Positions 30,301-37,336 of a stretch of DNA of 64,000 nucleotides are shown piece after piece; the stretch's first letter is position 1, and each line of letters starts with the position of its first letter. The stretch is taken from the NCBI GenBank assembly GCA_003116975.1, contig BGKB01000207.1:1-64000 (forward strand), written 5' to 3'. Source of the DNA: Aurantiochytrium sp. KH105. Its lineage: Eukaryota > Sar > Bigyra > Thraustochytrida > Thraustochytriidae. The notes below the pieces were generated by a model. That model ran no database searches and had not been told where the DNA came from. It saw only the letters and a program-made list of their open reading frames with translations. A program made the position numbers and the translations under genes.

Positions 30301-32782
30301 TACCAGAGGCTTCGGCGGCGTGCTCGCCGCCCTCGGCGTGCGCCGCGCTCGAAGCCTCGCCACCAGCTTGCTGGTGCGAGTGTTGGTGTCCATGGTTGTG
30401 CTTGCCATGCCTGTGGTGGCCGCCGCCAGCGCCACCGACGCGGGACATGAGCGGAATCTCGAGCTTCTGGAGCATGTGCGACTGATCCAGGCCATGCATT
30501 TGGGACATCCAGTCCTGATACATTTTCATTGCATAGTCCTCAAGAACTTGAACGAGTGTATCGTAGCTCGACTTGACTTCCTCGGCTTCGCGCGTCTTGG
30601 CGAGAAAGTGCGAGGCGCCATGAAGAAGACTCCAGTCACGATCAGCACGCTCCTGCAGTCCGCGGGCCCAGAGTGCAGCGCCGGCAAACCTTGGTTCGTC
30701 GGCCCTCAGAGGCGGCGAGGCCCGAAACTGATCGAACTCGAGACGAATCTGATCAAGTTCGCGACCAAAGAGCTGAAAGACTTCGGCGGTCTTCTTGGTG
30801 ACGCAACGCGTAATGGCCTCGCGCTTGGCCAGTTCAGAAAAGGCTTCCAAAAGGTCTACACCTGCAGCGACCGTTGTCACACTTTCAAAGGCGCTGTTAA
30901 TGACGTTCTGCATCATGACTTCGAGATCTTTCATGCCGTTCTTCAAGTGGTTGTAGTCCTCGTGCCAACGCGTGGCCTTTACGTCGAGAACATCGTACTC
31001 GAGCCCTCGCAAGTGATCAATGTGTTTGGCGAACTGATCCTCAATCTCCAGCAGCTGCTTGGCAATCTCGGCACCTCTAGTTCCTCCAAAGACGGGAAGA
31101 GGGGCACGCACGCCGCGCGGGAGGTCACGTGATTTCCGCGCAAACTGGATCTGGCCTTCGCACACTTCGAGAAGATCGCGACAACGCTGTACAAAGGCGT
31201 CTACTTGGGCGAAAATGCTGGCAATGTCAAAGTTCCAGTGCTTTGACTCGTCCTTGGTGTGCATGGCTACAGCATCCGCTGTCCTCTTGTAGAGCTGCTT
31301 CCAGGCCACTCCGCCTGCGATGGATTCATGGAGCTGCACCATGGACGCCTCGACATCGCCATCAAAAATTTCCGAAAGACGGATCTTGCCGCAGCAGCAG
31401 CGGATGATCTCATTGCTGACCTTGCGCAAGAGCCCCGTAAGACGTTCTTCGGTGTTGTAAAATTTGGATGCTGTGCAGATGATGCGGATGCACGCAAGGA
31501 TCTCCGGAAGGATTTTCGGGATATCAGAAGGCTTGGCGCGCGAGAGAGAAAAACAAGGGTCAAAGAGCAGCGACAAAAAGTGAAGGTTATCCGTCGCCTC
31601 CTGTGACCCGCGCTGAATCATGTCGGCAATGCTTTGAAATGGTGCAAGGTACGAAGACTTGACGCACTCGAGAACTGCGACGATCTTCTGGATGCCAGGC
31701 TTTTCGAGCTGCTGGCTGATGCCGCTAAGATCCTGGGTGCGCGAGCGCCAAAACTGGATCTCCTCGAGAGGACCAGAGGTCTCGGTGTTGGCAGCCATGT
31801 CTTGGTTGTTGACAACTTCCTTGATCTGCCGCGTCCAGCGGATCATAGTTGACTCAAGACGTTGGACAAGGTCCTTGTCGCGTGCAGCCGCCTCTGGGTC
31901 GTCGACAGCTTCCAAAGGAATGTAAAGAATGGTCTTGCCCTTGGACTGATTGGTCGTCTCCGTGAGCGAGGCGACAAACTTGTGCAACTGACCGGCAAAA
32001 TCCTTGCGCACACTCTCTGGCCACGAAGCGTTGTCGCGAAACTGTCCGGCGAAAACAGTGTTCATGGCGCGCAGTAGGGAGCCCATTGCGTTTAATCCGT
32101 GGGCTTGACCACTGACTCTGCCATATTTGATAAGCCGACGCATATTGTGCACGGTCAGCGGTTTGCCTTCGGGTCTCACAAAGTACATGAACTCCTTGGC
32201 GCCGCACGCGCCCATATCTTCGAGCAGGCTGGTTGCGGCGCGCGCAGCAGCACCGTCGTTGGCCACGGACTCGGAGAGCGTCGAAGCTACGGCCTCAAGT
32301 CCCTCAATGCTGGTAAAGTGGTGTTGCACGTTGGCACCGGTGCGCAAATGAACGCCATCGTTGCCCACAAAGATGACAAGTCTGTACACGCTAGGGTTCG
32401 AGAGGAACTCGAGCACCGTTGCGTCAGCAGCACCGGTCCACATCCGCCGAGTGAGCTTGGCCAGGCTGATTCGGTTTTTAATCCACTCGAGCATTTCTTG
32501 TGCACCTTCAAACAAGGTGTCTACGCCACCCAGTCCAAGTACTCCAACATCATCCTCGTCGTGATTGTCGCCTGCTGGGTCCTGGGGACTATCCCCGCTA
32601 CTGTGGTGGTCGCTTGGTGGTCTTGCTGATTTGTCGCTCGTTGTGTCGACCTCTTTTGACTGTTCGCGTTCGAGGGTGTCGGCATCGGTCGGGCCACCAT
32701 CCTTGGCTTCGGTTTCTATTTCCTGGCGACCTGAATTTGGATGGCCATCGACCTCATTCGCCGTGATCTTTTCGGGATCCAT
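18371..32782 (-). CDS. DNAH2: Axonemal dynein heavy chain, inner-arm I1/f 1-beta type (DNAH2-like)
   Basis: 4803 residues in one uninterrupted frame from ATG 32782 (MDPEKITANEVDG). ATP-driven minus-end motor of the ciliary inner arm. The N-terminal tail (DHC_N1) has ESTMIRWTRQIKEV and GPLEEIQFWRSR, whose wording matches DNAH2 best; the linker follows (WLSQLRFYW). P-loops: AAA1 GPAGTGKT about residue 2057, AAA2 GKTLSGKS about 2338, AAA3 GDTGTGKT about 2695, AAA4 GVGGSGRQ about 3096. Then come the coiled-coil stalk with the microtubule-binding tip (about 3240-3600), AAA5 with WPLMIDPQGQA (about 3730), AAA6, and the C-terminal domain ending FWVKRGTALLLAHGN. The P-loops look intact. Three low-complexity insertions are unusual: a His/Gly/Ala-rich one in the tail (about 777-867), and Asp/Gly/Glu-rich ones between AAA3 and AAA4 (about 2968-3010) and late in the ring (about 3990-4030). 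Confidence 0.95.
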   Translation of the reverse strand: MDPEKITANEVDGHPNSGRQEIETEAKDGGPTDADTLEREQSKEVDTTSDKSARPPSDHHSSGDSPQDPAGDNHDEDDVGVLGLGGVDTLFEGAQEMLEWIKNRISLAKLTRRMWTGAADATVLEFLSNPSVYRLVIFVGNDGVHLRTGANVQHHFTSIEGLEAVASTLSESVANDGAAARAATSLLEDMGACGAKEFMYFVRPEGKPLTVHNMRRLIKYGRVSGQAHGLNAMGSLLRAMNTVFAGQFRDNASWPESVRKDFAGQLHKFVASLTETTNQSKGKTILYIPLEAVDDPEAAARDKDLVQRLESTMIRWTRQIKEVVNNQDMAANTETSGPLEEIQFWRSRTQDLSGISQQLEKPGIQKIVAVLECVKSSYLAPFQSIADMIQRGSQEATDNLHFLSLLFDPCFSLSRAKPSDIPKILPEILACIRIICTASKFYNTEERLTGLLRKVSNEIIRCCCGKIRLSEIFDGDVEASMVQLHESIAGGVAWKQLYKRTADAVAMHTKDESKHWNFDIASIFAQVDAFVQRCRDLLEVCEGQIQFARKSRDLPRGVRAPLPVFGGTRGAEIAKQLLEIEDQFAKHIDHLRGLEYDVLDVKATRWHEDYNHLKNGMKDLEVMMQNVINSAFESVTTVAAGVDLLEAFSELAKREAITRCVTKKTAEVFQLFGRELDQIRLEFDQFRASPPLRADEPRFAGAALWARGLQERADRDWSLLHGASHFLAKTREAEEVKSSYDTLVQVLEDYAMKMYQDWMSQMHGLDQSHMLQKLEIPLMSRVGGAGGGHHRHGKHNHGHQHSHQQAGGEASSAAHAEGGEHAAEASGKDVTGAAGGESTRPGAASGEDAGAGNHATGGHGSHGKDGAGLLVSNFDKFLLRLFEEVRYWEKFNGTVQIPYVAHDISNRKDDLRVSREYVMLVVRDYNAVIGDLNSEERRLFQEHIRRLDRRIAPGLTKLTWASKGTIEWYVRDSCKTCAETHKIVRDFKTRKAALIRQCKAVGTSLLIDIQRNTVYEGATFAARQNDHRDKVCRRFEAAHASIMATLEELRRNFEGHPAEVQREWQRFVSKTDKMLGDALRQAVKRSLQDLARAINGDNKTEPQQLFKVNVVLDSNNVGFFPTMMELTQKINIVCKDLISAVKVVPRLKDVSIDPEKQSDLEAERAKQRRRYYDSISNDEDILKIMVQVMNGMSSCATELQKYLTYWDKYRPLWDLDKDAFIRRYAKANRPLSQYDIDITRYREQQSDIQAEDMTSAINFVKIDCNLLKSSLVDHCMQWQNKLTGLLNQNARAELEELHAMFAKHSATLLAKPLNLDELSDKIHLKDDLMEERAAIEARFEPLEAKYQTLAKFDVQVSDTETHKLSSLPEVWSSFTSVLEQSEHTLQREKQNMKKDLESALTSFTARVEAFREEATSRLPYGSDYDTESAFALLEECRNKCLAVRDNEERLKPGLGIFQIDLPESQELGWTETELSVLDQIWKLKHDWTEQWKEWKDNKFDNLVLGDMEMSAAQYTKSIGKLAREKGFQGSAGGAKKFGSYQALKELIDQFRQTLPLIQDLKNPAIRVRHWNQLKVEIQKEFDPFADTFTLSAVFSLGLHMHGEFISEMSANANKELAIEQSLKDIEETWSTIDIEMGDYKEVYWKVKSTEEMFTQLEDNQVALSTMKASKFFVSFKDKIERWEHNLSSVSEVVDLLLQVQRQWMYLESIFMASEDIQRQLPTESKLFAQVNEDYRTVTQEIVDRPNAVQACTREGILDMLTGMDAKLEKIQKSLDQYLETKRQSFPRFYFLSNDDLLEILGQQKDPTQVQKHIKKCFVGIKVLTLVAPGKQGNKTYEAHAMISNDGEKVPLARPVVVDGPVEMWLNDVEARMFDTVAKQCGLTLQAHRGKKEKWIKEWPGQLLITVGAIAWTAECTRALENMMKGNNKSALKQAKKKQVSYLNRLADMVRGQLTKIERSKLVALITMEIHNRDVQDRMIKANCQSIHDFDWLSQLRFYWNKDEGEFGGLLVRQTNQSMEFGYEYQGNNGRLVVTPLTDRCVLTLVTALALNRGGAPAGPAGTGKTETVKDLGKNLAKYVVVFNCSDSMDYKSVGRMFSGLVQTGGWGCFDEFNRIQIEVLSVIAQQVMSIMNAIAARKRRFNFMGIEVRCRWSCGIFITMNPGYAGRTELPDNLAALFRPVSMMVPDLALIAEVMLAAEGFRDAKPLAKKTTTLYALMIQQLSKQDHYDFGLRSLRGVLMCAGGLKRADASVSEELILLRALRDMNVPKFIREDMELFLLLINDLFPGMETPPSEQGDLIVMMRESLANRGLQVHEGIVAKSVQLYESKLTRHCNMVVGKTLSGKSVGWKCLSDATTAMSSRAPEEFQPVREYVLNPKSVSMNELYGAFDLATFEWSDGILSNVFRACAQDERPDEKWIILDGPVDTLWIESMNTVMDDNKTLTLINGDRIGMSSSMSLLFEVRDLSVASPATVSRAGMIYFDVDDLGWGPFTTSWVERRLAAEEEAGGSAAARSENDENGKLGRAARNKFLAGLFTKYCTVLLKFKMRKVSELIPVTDFNAVISLCNLYDCLATPENGVCPFTRPDDYLMLSEKWFVFCAIWSLGGSADAAGRKSFDGCLRDLDSTFPPAELVYDYYVDVGAKEWKLWDEKVPNGWRPQRGLEFAKITVPTVDTVRNTFVAETLLMGQKATMLVGDTGTGKTVLASQLLEQFTSGEGSKFAKLVVNFSSATSSLTTQEIIEGSMEKRSKDKFGPPGGKNLICFVDDFNMPRKDLFGSQPPLELIRQWIDYGGWYERAKQTWRYILDMQLMVAMGPPGGGRSVISGRLQSRFNLINFTPPKSRDMERIFASILVPKLSDFDEEVKGMGETLAKATVQLYFAVSKTFLPTPAKSHYLFNMRDVSRITQGLLLADRAANDTKESFMRMWIHESMRVFSDRFINYEDIRQFQGLLHEQLSAVFSSSFHDLVPAEEEEGDGAGDDNGLEGDDGEGGDDGGEGEGQEGGGEGGKAVMARPPAGPLFCDFLSEPVGTAEDAKAPYEEVTDRAKLKMFFEEKLEDYNMEPGFIPMDLVLFKDAIGHVCRVSRVIKQPRGNCMLVGVGGSGRQSLSRLAAYTCEQKVFQIEISKQYRSAEFHEDLKSLYMTAGGEDKPTAFIFSDTQLKEESFLEDLNNILSSGEVPNLYSKDEKMAVFEAVRPAAKKAGIIETADKLWEFFIERTRTNLHIILCMSPVGDGFRNRCRMYPALVNCTTIDYFHPWPADALTEVAARFLADSKLGHGEKEEVVLKRRIGRVFAFTHESVTKASEKMLLELKRHNYVTPTNYLELVKSYRELVEEKLREIGENRAKLSGGLTKLEEGKTQVEEMSVELEAKKVVVAEAQKECEELLVVIVGERRSADERKKQVEAQAARISTEEAECKVIAEDAERDLGKALPALEAAMAEVDKLDKSSISEVKAYASPPPAVEMVLNAVMLLFALKPDWATAKKKISEPNFLAQIKAFDKDNVQTKTLTKLKAYTNRADFTADQVRTKSSAAAALCTWVLAIELYSVVFREVAPKRAKLKAAMDKLASAQSQLKAAQDELAIVIAKVEELNEKYTTSVNEKNALREEAENLENKLDRADKLVSGLSGERVRWEASIGTFDKSMHDLAGDALVAAAFLSYAGPFDTVYRENLVSQWLASTQRLGVPYSPGFQFAGFLAKPTDVRNWNLAGLPGDNFSVENGVITTRGRRWPLMIDPQGQANKWIKNANKDVVVCTLKQPDFVRKLETSLQLGQAYLLQDVEEELDPTIEPVLTKSIVKVGNRKIIKLGDKEIDYADEFRFFVTTKLSNPHYTPEVSTKVTLVNFAVKMQGLEDQLLGEVVRQEEPKLEKQKAELVVKVAEGKNSLVELENSILKSLAEAQGSLLDDEDLVDTLAVSKKTAEAVTHQLQVAEQTEIQIDATRQGYRPVATRAAILYFVLNDLSNVDPMYQFSLAAYNELFNGSIVRSRKSTGPPGGDNDGDGDDDADLGGDDGGEADGGNGGDDGAGANANLEARIEEINDFHTYAVYCYACRGLFERHKILLSLQICIKTMQHENKLPKDELDFLLRGGNVVDRSDQRPNPAKDLLDANAWDNVTELDKLPAFNGLAGSFEQSRREWAKWILSPSPEGESLPGEWDNKLTELQRMLIVRSLRLDRSLNASVNFIAHNIGAKYVEPPPFNLRAVFESSVPAMPIIFVLSPGVDPTKQVYDLAEQMGKKVGDCSLGQGQAPVATKLINDGLAEGNWVFLANCHLAASWLPDLEKIIEDYTEAKTYHQDYRLWLSSKPTPQFPLAILQAGIKQTTEPPRGIRANLIRLYNLGTDEEFDRCEQPVNFHKLHFCLSWFHALLLERRKFRSLGFNVPYAFNDADFGISSALIQMYLDEYEQVPWDAIQYLIGEANYGGRITDDWDRRLCRTYVSQYFNDEAITEDNFRMCALDTFYMPDDGDLDAYKSHVASFPLDDPPEAFGQHPNADIASMMTDSKDILGTLLSLQPRVISAGGESDDDKVLAMVRDLMKKVPKPIDAFEAKQTMNSRSDPAPLKSVLLQEIDRYNVLLRLLGESLKGLELGIQGITLITAELEDVFNAMLAGRVPDAWGTSYPSVKPLGSWVRDLMDRVEFMQGWLDGGQLPKVFWLAGFTYPTGFLTGLLQTTARKNGVSIDSLSWEFPVLSTDTSGIAQGPKEGAYMYGMFLEGARWDLDNCCLDDANPMELIANMPIVHFKPVEGKRKPASKAVYTCPLYMYPIRTGTRERPSFVVGVQLDSGAVDASFWVKRGTALLLAHGN

Positions 32783-33213
32783 GGCTCAAAGAGATTGTCA
32801 ATGTCGACGGCTGTGTACTTGGGCAGGAAGCACGTGTGCTTCGGAAAGACTGTCACGTGCTTTTTTGCTGGCTGTCCTAAAGTTTGGGGCCACGACTCCT
32901 ACTCACGCTCAAGCTCTAGCTTAAGCTCTCGAATTCGAGCCACCAAATCTACGCCAAGCGTACCTCTCTCCTCGCTCGCTCGCTCGTTCGTTTTATTTCG
33001 TTCCGTTTCGTTTCGTTTCGTTTGCGTGCTTGCTTGCTTGCTCGCTTGCTTGCTCTCTTGCTTGCACGCTCGCTTGCTCGCTCGCCTCTCCGCACGCAGA
33101 CGGCTTGCTGTTGCGAAAAAAATGAGTCAAAGTCTCACCTCCTCCAACGCTGCGCGGCGCTGCTCAGCGCTGCGCAGCCAGGTGGTGACCACGGCGACGC
33201 CGCCCGACGTCGA

Positions 33214-33248
<35 letters not shown>

Positions 33249-33787
33249 TCAAAGGAGAAGAAGAAGTTTTGCCTCGTCTCTTGCGAGGTGCGTGCTGTTC
33301 GGCGTGTATGCTCAACAATACTGGCAACAAGTTGGAGAGTCCGAGTCCGAGTCCGAGTCCAAGTCGAGTCCCAATGAATCGTAACGGTCAAACGGCCTTT
33401 TCCATGGCGCTCGCCGCCACTTACTTCTACCACGATCTAACTATAACTAGTAGTGCGACTGGCGGGTCGTTGCCGAGTGAATGGTGTCTTTTTCCCAGCG
33501 CGGCAGACAATGGGGTGGACGAGAGTGACGACGGAAAAATGGAATGCTTGACAATCAAAAGGTGAGGGTGAGCCAGCGGCAAGCATGGCTACGTATAGTA
33601 GGTATACAAGCAAGCAAGCAAGCAAGCAAGAGGTTGTTGATTGACAGCGTTGGACCATCTATCACTAACGGCAAGAAGTTGTGTGCCCCGCACGATGTAG
33701 TACTTTGCTTGTTGGCGGGTCCGATGCAAGGGAGGATGATGATGGTCCGGTATACGGGAACAAACAGCACTCGGCCATGCGTCTGCG
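32783..33787. other. Upstream region of the dynein gene, with microsatellites
   Basis: Contains CGTTT/TTTCG runs at 32990-33022, GCTT-type repeats at 33023-33090, GGC repeats at 33215-33240, GAGTCC repeats at 33335-33365 and AAGC repeats at 33606-33632. An ORF starting at 33122 (147 codons, MSQSLTSSNAARRC) ends at 33565. It consists largely of translated simple repeats and is not called. Confidence 0.5.
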
Positions 33788-34804
33788 ATGGGCCAAGACG
33801 AGAAGCAAGGCGACGTCACGAAGCCGCGGCCACGGCCGACGAGGCGCGTTGAGTGCTTGCGGCGAGCGTGCTGGGAGACTAGCACATGCCGGTGCAGAGT
33901 GCGCCAGCTCCAACGCGCAGCGGAGATTCTCAGTCGAAAGAGACATGCCTTGGCTTCGACTGTAACACCAGGCATGCAAGTGTCCGTCGAAGTCAAGCTG
34001 CCAACAACAATTTCCGAAAATGACTCAGACTGCCATTCCGCGGGAACAAATGAAATTCACCTGGAGGACAACACCTTGTCTACCTTGTCTGTTCAATGTT
34101 CCTGCATCGAAGGCGTCACAACGGTTGCAGAAGTAATTGCAGTTAGCTTGTGCTCCAAACTTTCGAGCTCTTCATCATCCAGCGTCGCTTGTGTTCGAAA
34201 ACAAGGACCTTGGGTGTCACACGAGTACGCGGGCAAAGATCACCAAGTCGCACTCATCAAGATGCTGCGCGGACGCCTCGTTGCCTTGAAGCCAATCCAT
34301 ATTATATCTCAAGTGGCGGGGCCTCGAAGTACATTTTGCATAGTCTCGTTAGAACATGCCGCAGATCTCCCCATTGCATTGAGCACGACGCAAGCGCTTC
34401 CGAAACAAGCACCACGTAAGACACAAAAGGGCAAGTCCAAAAGTAAGATGAAACATAAGCCAGCGTCGGCAGGAATGATGAGCAGAGGGCGCGCTCGCAG
34501 CGCCGCCAGAGCCCTGCGGCTTGCAGCCCAGAGACCAGAAGGCAATTACGAGCCGCAGCCGCCTGCAGAACGCACAACTTGCGCTCCACGGCTTGCTCAT
34601 TTGATACCAAGCCCACAAGAAAAAGGCGGCAAAGTCCAAAAGACTTTTGACCAACTGGATCCCACGCAACCTGTCCCAGTTGGTCGCTTTCCAGACTTTA
34701 CCGTCCGGAATTTAAAGGGGTCGGCAGTTGAGACGGCGCGTAAGGTTCGGCAAAAGCGCGCCATGCGTGCCCAAAAACTGGCCAAGGGCTTGAGCCTTTC
34801 TTGA
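33788..34804 (+). CDS. Hypothetical protein with basic C-terminal tail
   Basis: A 338-codon open frame; ATG 33974 (MQVSVEVKLPTTISEND, residue 63) is an equally good start, and upstream residues look less protein-like. I recognise no family. The middle part looks folded: SVQCSCIEGVTTVAEVIAV, a poly-Ser loop, then HQVALIKMLRGRLVALKPIH. The last 120 residues are Lys/Arg-rich and disordered (KTQKGKSKSKMKHKP, RKVRQKRAMRAQKLAKG), which suggests nuclear or nucleic-acid contact. No signal peptide or membrane segment. It lies tail-to-head with the thioesterase gene. It is called real because the frame is long and the composition differs from the surrounding repeats; an upstream exon cannot be excluded. 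Confidence 0.45.
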   Translation: MGQDEKQGDVTKPRPRPTRRVECLRRACWETSTCRCRVRQLQRAAEILSRKRHALASTVTPGMQVSVEVKLPTTISENDSDCHSAGTNEIHLEDNTLSTLSVQCSCIEGVTTVAEVIAVSLCSKLSSSSSSSVACVRKQGPWVSHEYAGKDHQVALIKMLRGRLVALKPIHIISQVAGPRSTFCIVSLEHAADLPIALSTTQALPKQAPRKTQKGKSKSKMKHKPASAGMMSRGRARSAARALRLAAQRPEGNYEPQPPAERTTCAPRLAHLIPSPQEKGGKVQKTFDQLDPTQPVPVGRFPDFTVRNLKGSAVETARKVRQKRAMRAQKLAKGLSLS

Positions 34805-35114
34805 GTCGTCAACGTCCAACGCAAGTTTGTCAGAAATGTCGCGTTCTCATGTTCCCACGCCTGGAACATGAAAGGTGTGCACTGCTTGCGCGACCTCGCG
34901 CATGCTCTTCTCCTTCTCCTTCTTCTTCTTCTTCTTCTTCTTCTTCTTCTTCATTGCGCACGACGAGGGATACCTTTCAGACGCGAAAGCGAGCAAGGAC
35001 TCCGCGCAGGGCTCGCCTGCGAGACGCGGTGCAGCACATGCGAAGTGCTTCGCACTTGCTTGACTCGACCTCTCGAAGTCTGCTGCTGCGTGCGGGACTG
35101 GGACGCGCCACACC
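34805..35114. other. Short intergenic region with (CTT)n tract
   Basis: 310 bp. A pyrimidine tract of CTT repeats at about 34910-34953 precedes the thioesterase start. It could be a promoter element or the polypyrimidine tract of an unseen 5' UTR intron. Confidence 0.4.
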
Positions 35115-35780
35115 ATGGAGGAAACCAGCGTCAAGACCGGGAGCGCCCTTCTGAGCAGAGGCCAGGTGGCGTACGCTCGTGGAGCTCTCGCTGGCGCCGC
35201 ACTCATGTGGTCGGTGCTGTACTTGGCCGGGTATGCTCCGCTCTGGTTTGGTCCTGAACGTCGCTTTTGGGCACGCCAACTCGAAGACAATCCCGCCGCG
35301 AACAAAAAGCTCAAGGAGCTCGAGAACGATCCTAGTCTTTGGAAGCACAGAATGCGCGCAAGCTCGCGTAATTTTCTCGAGGTGCACGAGTCCACCGCAG
35401 AGCGACGCATTGCCAAGGTCCTTTTTCTGAACACTTCCATGACGCGGCTGACGGGTCTCGTCAAATTCGGAGCTGACGTAGAGGGTCCGCCGCGTTGCGT
35501 TCATGGCGGGTGCTCTGCGGCTGTTATCGACGGTGTTCTCGGGACTCTTGCCCAGCACGTTTCCATCGTGCCTTGCCTCACGGCGAACTTGGACATCAAC
35601 TATCGTGAAAAGATTCCTCTTGGTAGCGTCGTGGGCATCGAGTGCTGGCATGATCGAACGGAGGGCCGCAAGGTTCATTTGCTTTTCAAGGTGTACAAGC
35701 TCGACGAGCCGGACGCTGCGCATGTCTACATTGAAGGCAAGGCGCTTTTTCTTCGCGTTGCTACTTCGCTTTTGACCTGA
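35115..35780 (+). CDS. Hotdog-fold thioesterase, THEM4/PaaI-like, with N-terminal membrane segment
   Basis: 221 residues. The hotdog motif is RCVHGGCSAAVIDG, with His130-Gly-Gly and Asp139 in the usual THEM4/PaaI active-site arrangement, followed by the beta-strand LTANLDINYREKIPLG typical of the family. Such enzymes cleave acyl-CoA thioesters. The N-terminus has one hydrophobic stretch (about 23-44, GALAGAALMWSVLYLAGYAPLWF) that would anchor the enzyme to a membrane or act as a mitochondrial or ER signal. Next is a charged helical region, KKLKELENDPSLWKHRM, that resembles the N-terminal part of THEM4-like proteins. ATG 35115 in CACCATGG context. Acyl-chain preference cannot be told from sequence. 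Confidence 0.8.
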   Translation: MEETSVKTGSALLSRGQVAYARGALAGAALMWSVLYLAGYAPLWFGPERRFWARQLEDNPAANKKLKELENDPSLWKHRMRASSRNFLEVHESTAERRIAKVLFLNTSMTRLTGLVKFGADVEGPPRCVHGGCSAAVIDGVLGTLAQHVSIVPCLTANLDINYREKIPLGSVVGIECWHDRTEGRKVHLLFKVYKLDEPDAAHVYIEGKALFLRVATSLLT

Positions 35781-36013
35781 GCTGTACCAGCATCTTTTCA
35801 ATTATTATTTGCATCAACTTCTTTTCTTTCCATTGTCATCCATCATCGTCATTATCATCATCATCATGCTGCCATGCGTAGGCCTGACTGAGCCGATGCA
35901 TGAACGAGTGATAATCGGAGCCCAGAGCCCCAGAGGCGCTCACGTATAGTGTAGTAGTAAAAACACTCCTCTTTTGTTTTTCAGAGTTTTTTCTACGGCT
36001 CATATAACCCAAT

Positions 36014-37336
36014 ATGGCCGACGGCGATGCCGTCGCTGTCGCGGCAAGGTCCTCCAGCGTGGAGAGACAAGCCGCTGCCACTCGAGACCGTGTACCAGCA
36101 GCAGAAGCTCCGTCATCACCGCCGCCAGCAGCTTCGAGGGGCACACACCTGGCCCAGGACCCTGAATCGCAAACGGTCATTGGCCATGCGAAGCGAAAAA
36201 GGCCACGACCCGGTGGGCACCTGGACGCGGCGGAGCCGTCGCAGGAAGAGCGGAGACAGCGGACGAAGCACGCCATGGTCGCACCGTGCAAAAGACGACC
36301 TAAATCCCGATCATTACACGCCTGGGATTTTATCGAGCCCCTTGGTATGGGCGTCTTTGGCCACGTTTTTGCAGCGCGCGACAGGGTGTCGGGCACAATT
36401 TCGGCCCTGAAGCGCATAAGGAACGGGCCTGAGCACATTCGCAAAGTGCAGGCCGCCATGCTTCGAAGAGAGATGGAACTGCTTCTGGAATGTAATCACC
36501 AGAACATTGTCAGTCTCCAGGCCATCGCGATTGAGCCGACCGAGGAAAGGACTGATTGGGCCGCGCAGGATCCATTCGTGATGCAGCCATCGACTACTTT
36601 CTTGGTGCTTGAATGTCTCGAGACCGACTTACGAGAGCTGAGTCGGTCCGAGGAAGATGGTTTGGATCTCAGATCAGCTCTTGGTGCGACCCGTCAGGTT
36701 GCCTCAGCGCTCGAGTATATTCACGCGCGACATATCATGCACCGTGATGTCAAGGCGGCCAATATTTTATATGACTGTAATGAACAGCGTGCCGTTTTAT
36801 GCGACTTTGGTATGGCACGCAGGATTTATACTGATGCTGAAGCTGAACATTTACGGACGTACACTCCAGACTGCACCACGCTACATTATCGCGCCCCAGA
36901 GATGCTCTTTGGCACGAGGCCAGGCAACTACAATGCAACAGTCGATCTTTGGGGACTGGGTTGTGTTCTCGCTGAAATTTTGCTCGGTGAGACGTTCTTG
37001 TACGGCGACGATTGGACCACGCAAGTCCAAGCATTGCTGCGAGTTTTTGGCCGCCCAGAGCAGGCCGAGATAGATCACCTTATGAGATCTTCACGCATCA
37101 ATGATGTTCTGATAGGCACAACCACGCAATCGTCTAGCGCGAGAGCTGCGAATCTTGAGCGTACACTTACCGCGAGAGCGCAGAGGATTGGCAAGGTGCT
37201 GCCGCCGATTGCTGACGAGGTCTTTGAGCTTCTTGCTGGTTTATTGAACCCAAATCCACAACAGCGGTTTACGGCAGCCGTGGCATGCACTGCAGCTACT
37301 GCAAGCGAGCAAGGGCAGGCTCGCGCAGATCAGTAG
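36014..37336 (+). CDS. CDK-like serine/threonine protein kinase (CMGC group)
   Basis: 440 residues. A disordered N-terminal 100 residues has a basic nuclear-signal-like KRKRPRP (60-66). The kinase domain runs about 104-420. It has glycine loop GMGVFGHV (111-118), Lys133 in ALKRI, Glu153 in the alpha-C helix, HRDVKAAN (243-250), DFG (264-266) and APE (294-296), so catalysis is predicted intact. YRAPEMLFG, WGLGCVLAEILLG and the CMGC-style insert after it place it with CDK or CDK-like kinases. The alpha-C helix reads RREMELL instead of PSTAIRE, so it is not CDK1/2; CDK10/11/20-like is possible. The activation segment is unusually long, with EAEHLRTYTPDCTTLHYR. Cyclin partner unknown. ATG 36014 in good context. 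Confidence 0.85.
   Translation: MADGDAVAVAARSSSVERQAAATRDRVPAAEAPSSPPPAASRGTHLAQDPESQTVIGHAKRKRPRPGGHLDAAEPSQEERRQRTKHAMVAPCKRRPKSRSLHAWDFIEPLGMGVFGHVFAARDRVSGTISALKRIRNGPEHIRKVQAAMLRREMELLLECNHQNIVSLQAIAIEPTEERTDWAAQDPFVMQPSTTFLVLECLETDLRELSRSEEDGLDLRSALGATRQVASALEYIHARHIMHRDVKAANILYDCNEQRAVLCDFGMARRIYTDAEAEHLRTYTPDCTTLHYRAPEMLFGTRPGNYNATVDLWGLGCVLAEILLGETFLYGDDWTTQVQALLRVFGRPEQAEIDHLMRSSRINDVLIGTTTQSSSARAANLERTLTARAQRIGKVLPPIADEVFELLAGLLNPNPQQRFTAAVACTAATASEQGQARADQ

Noticed and set aside
33122-33565. 147-codon ORF starting MSQSLTSSNAARRC
   Set aside because: Mostly translated simple repeats (poly-Gly, poly-Asp, Ser-Pro); no support as a protein.
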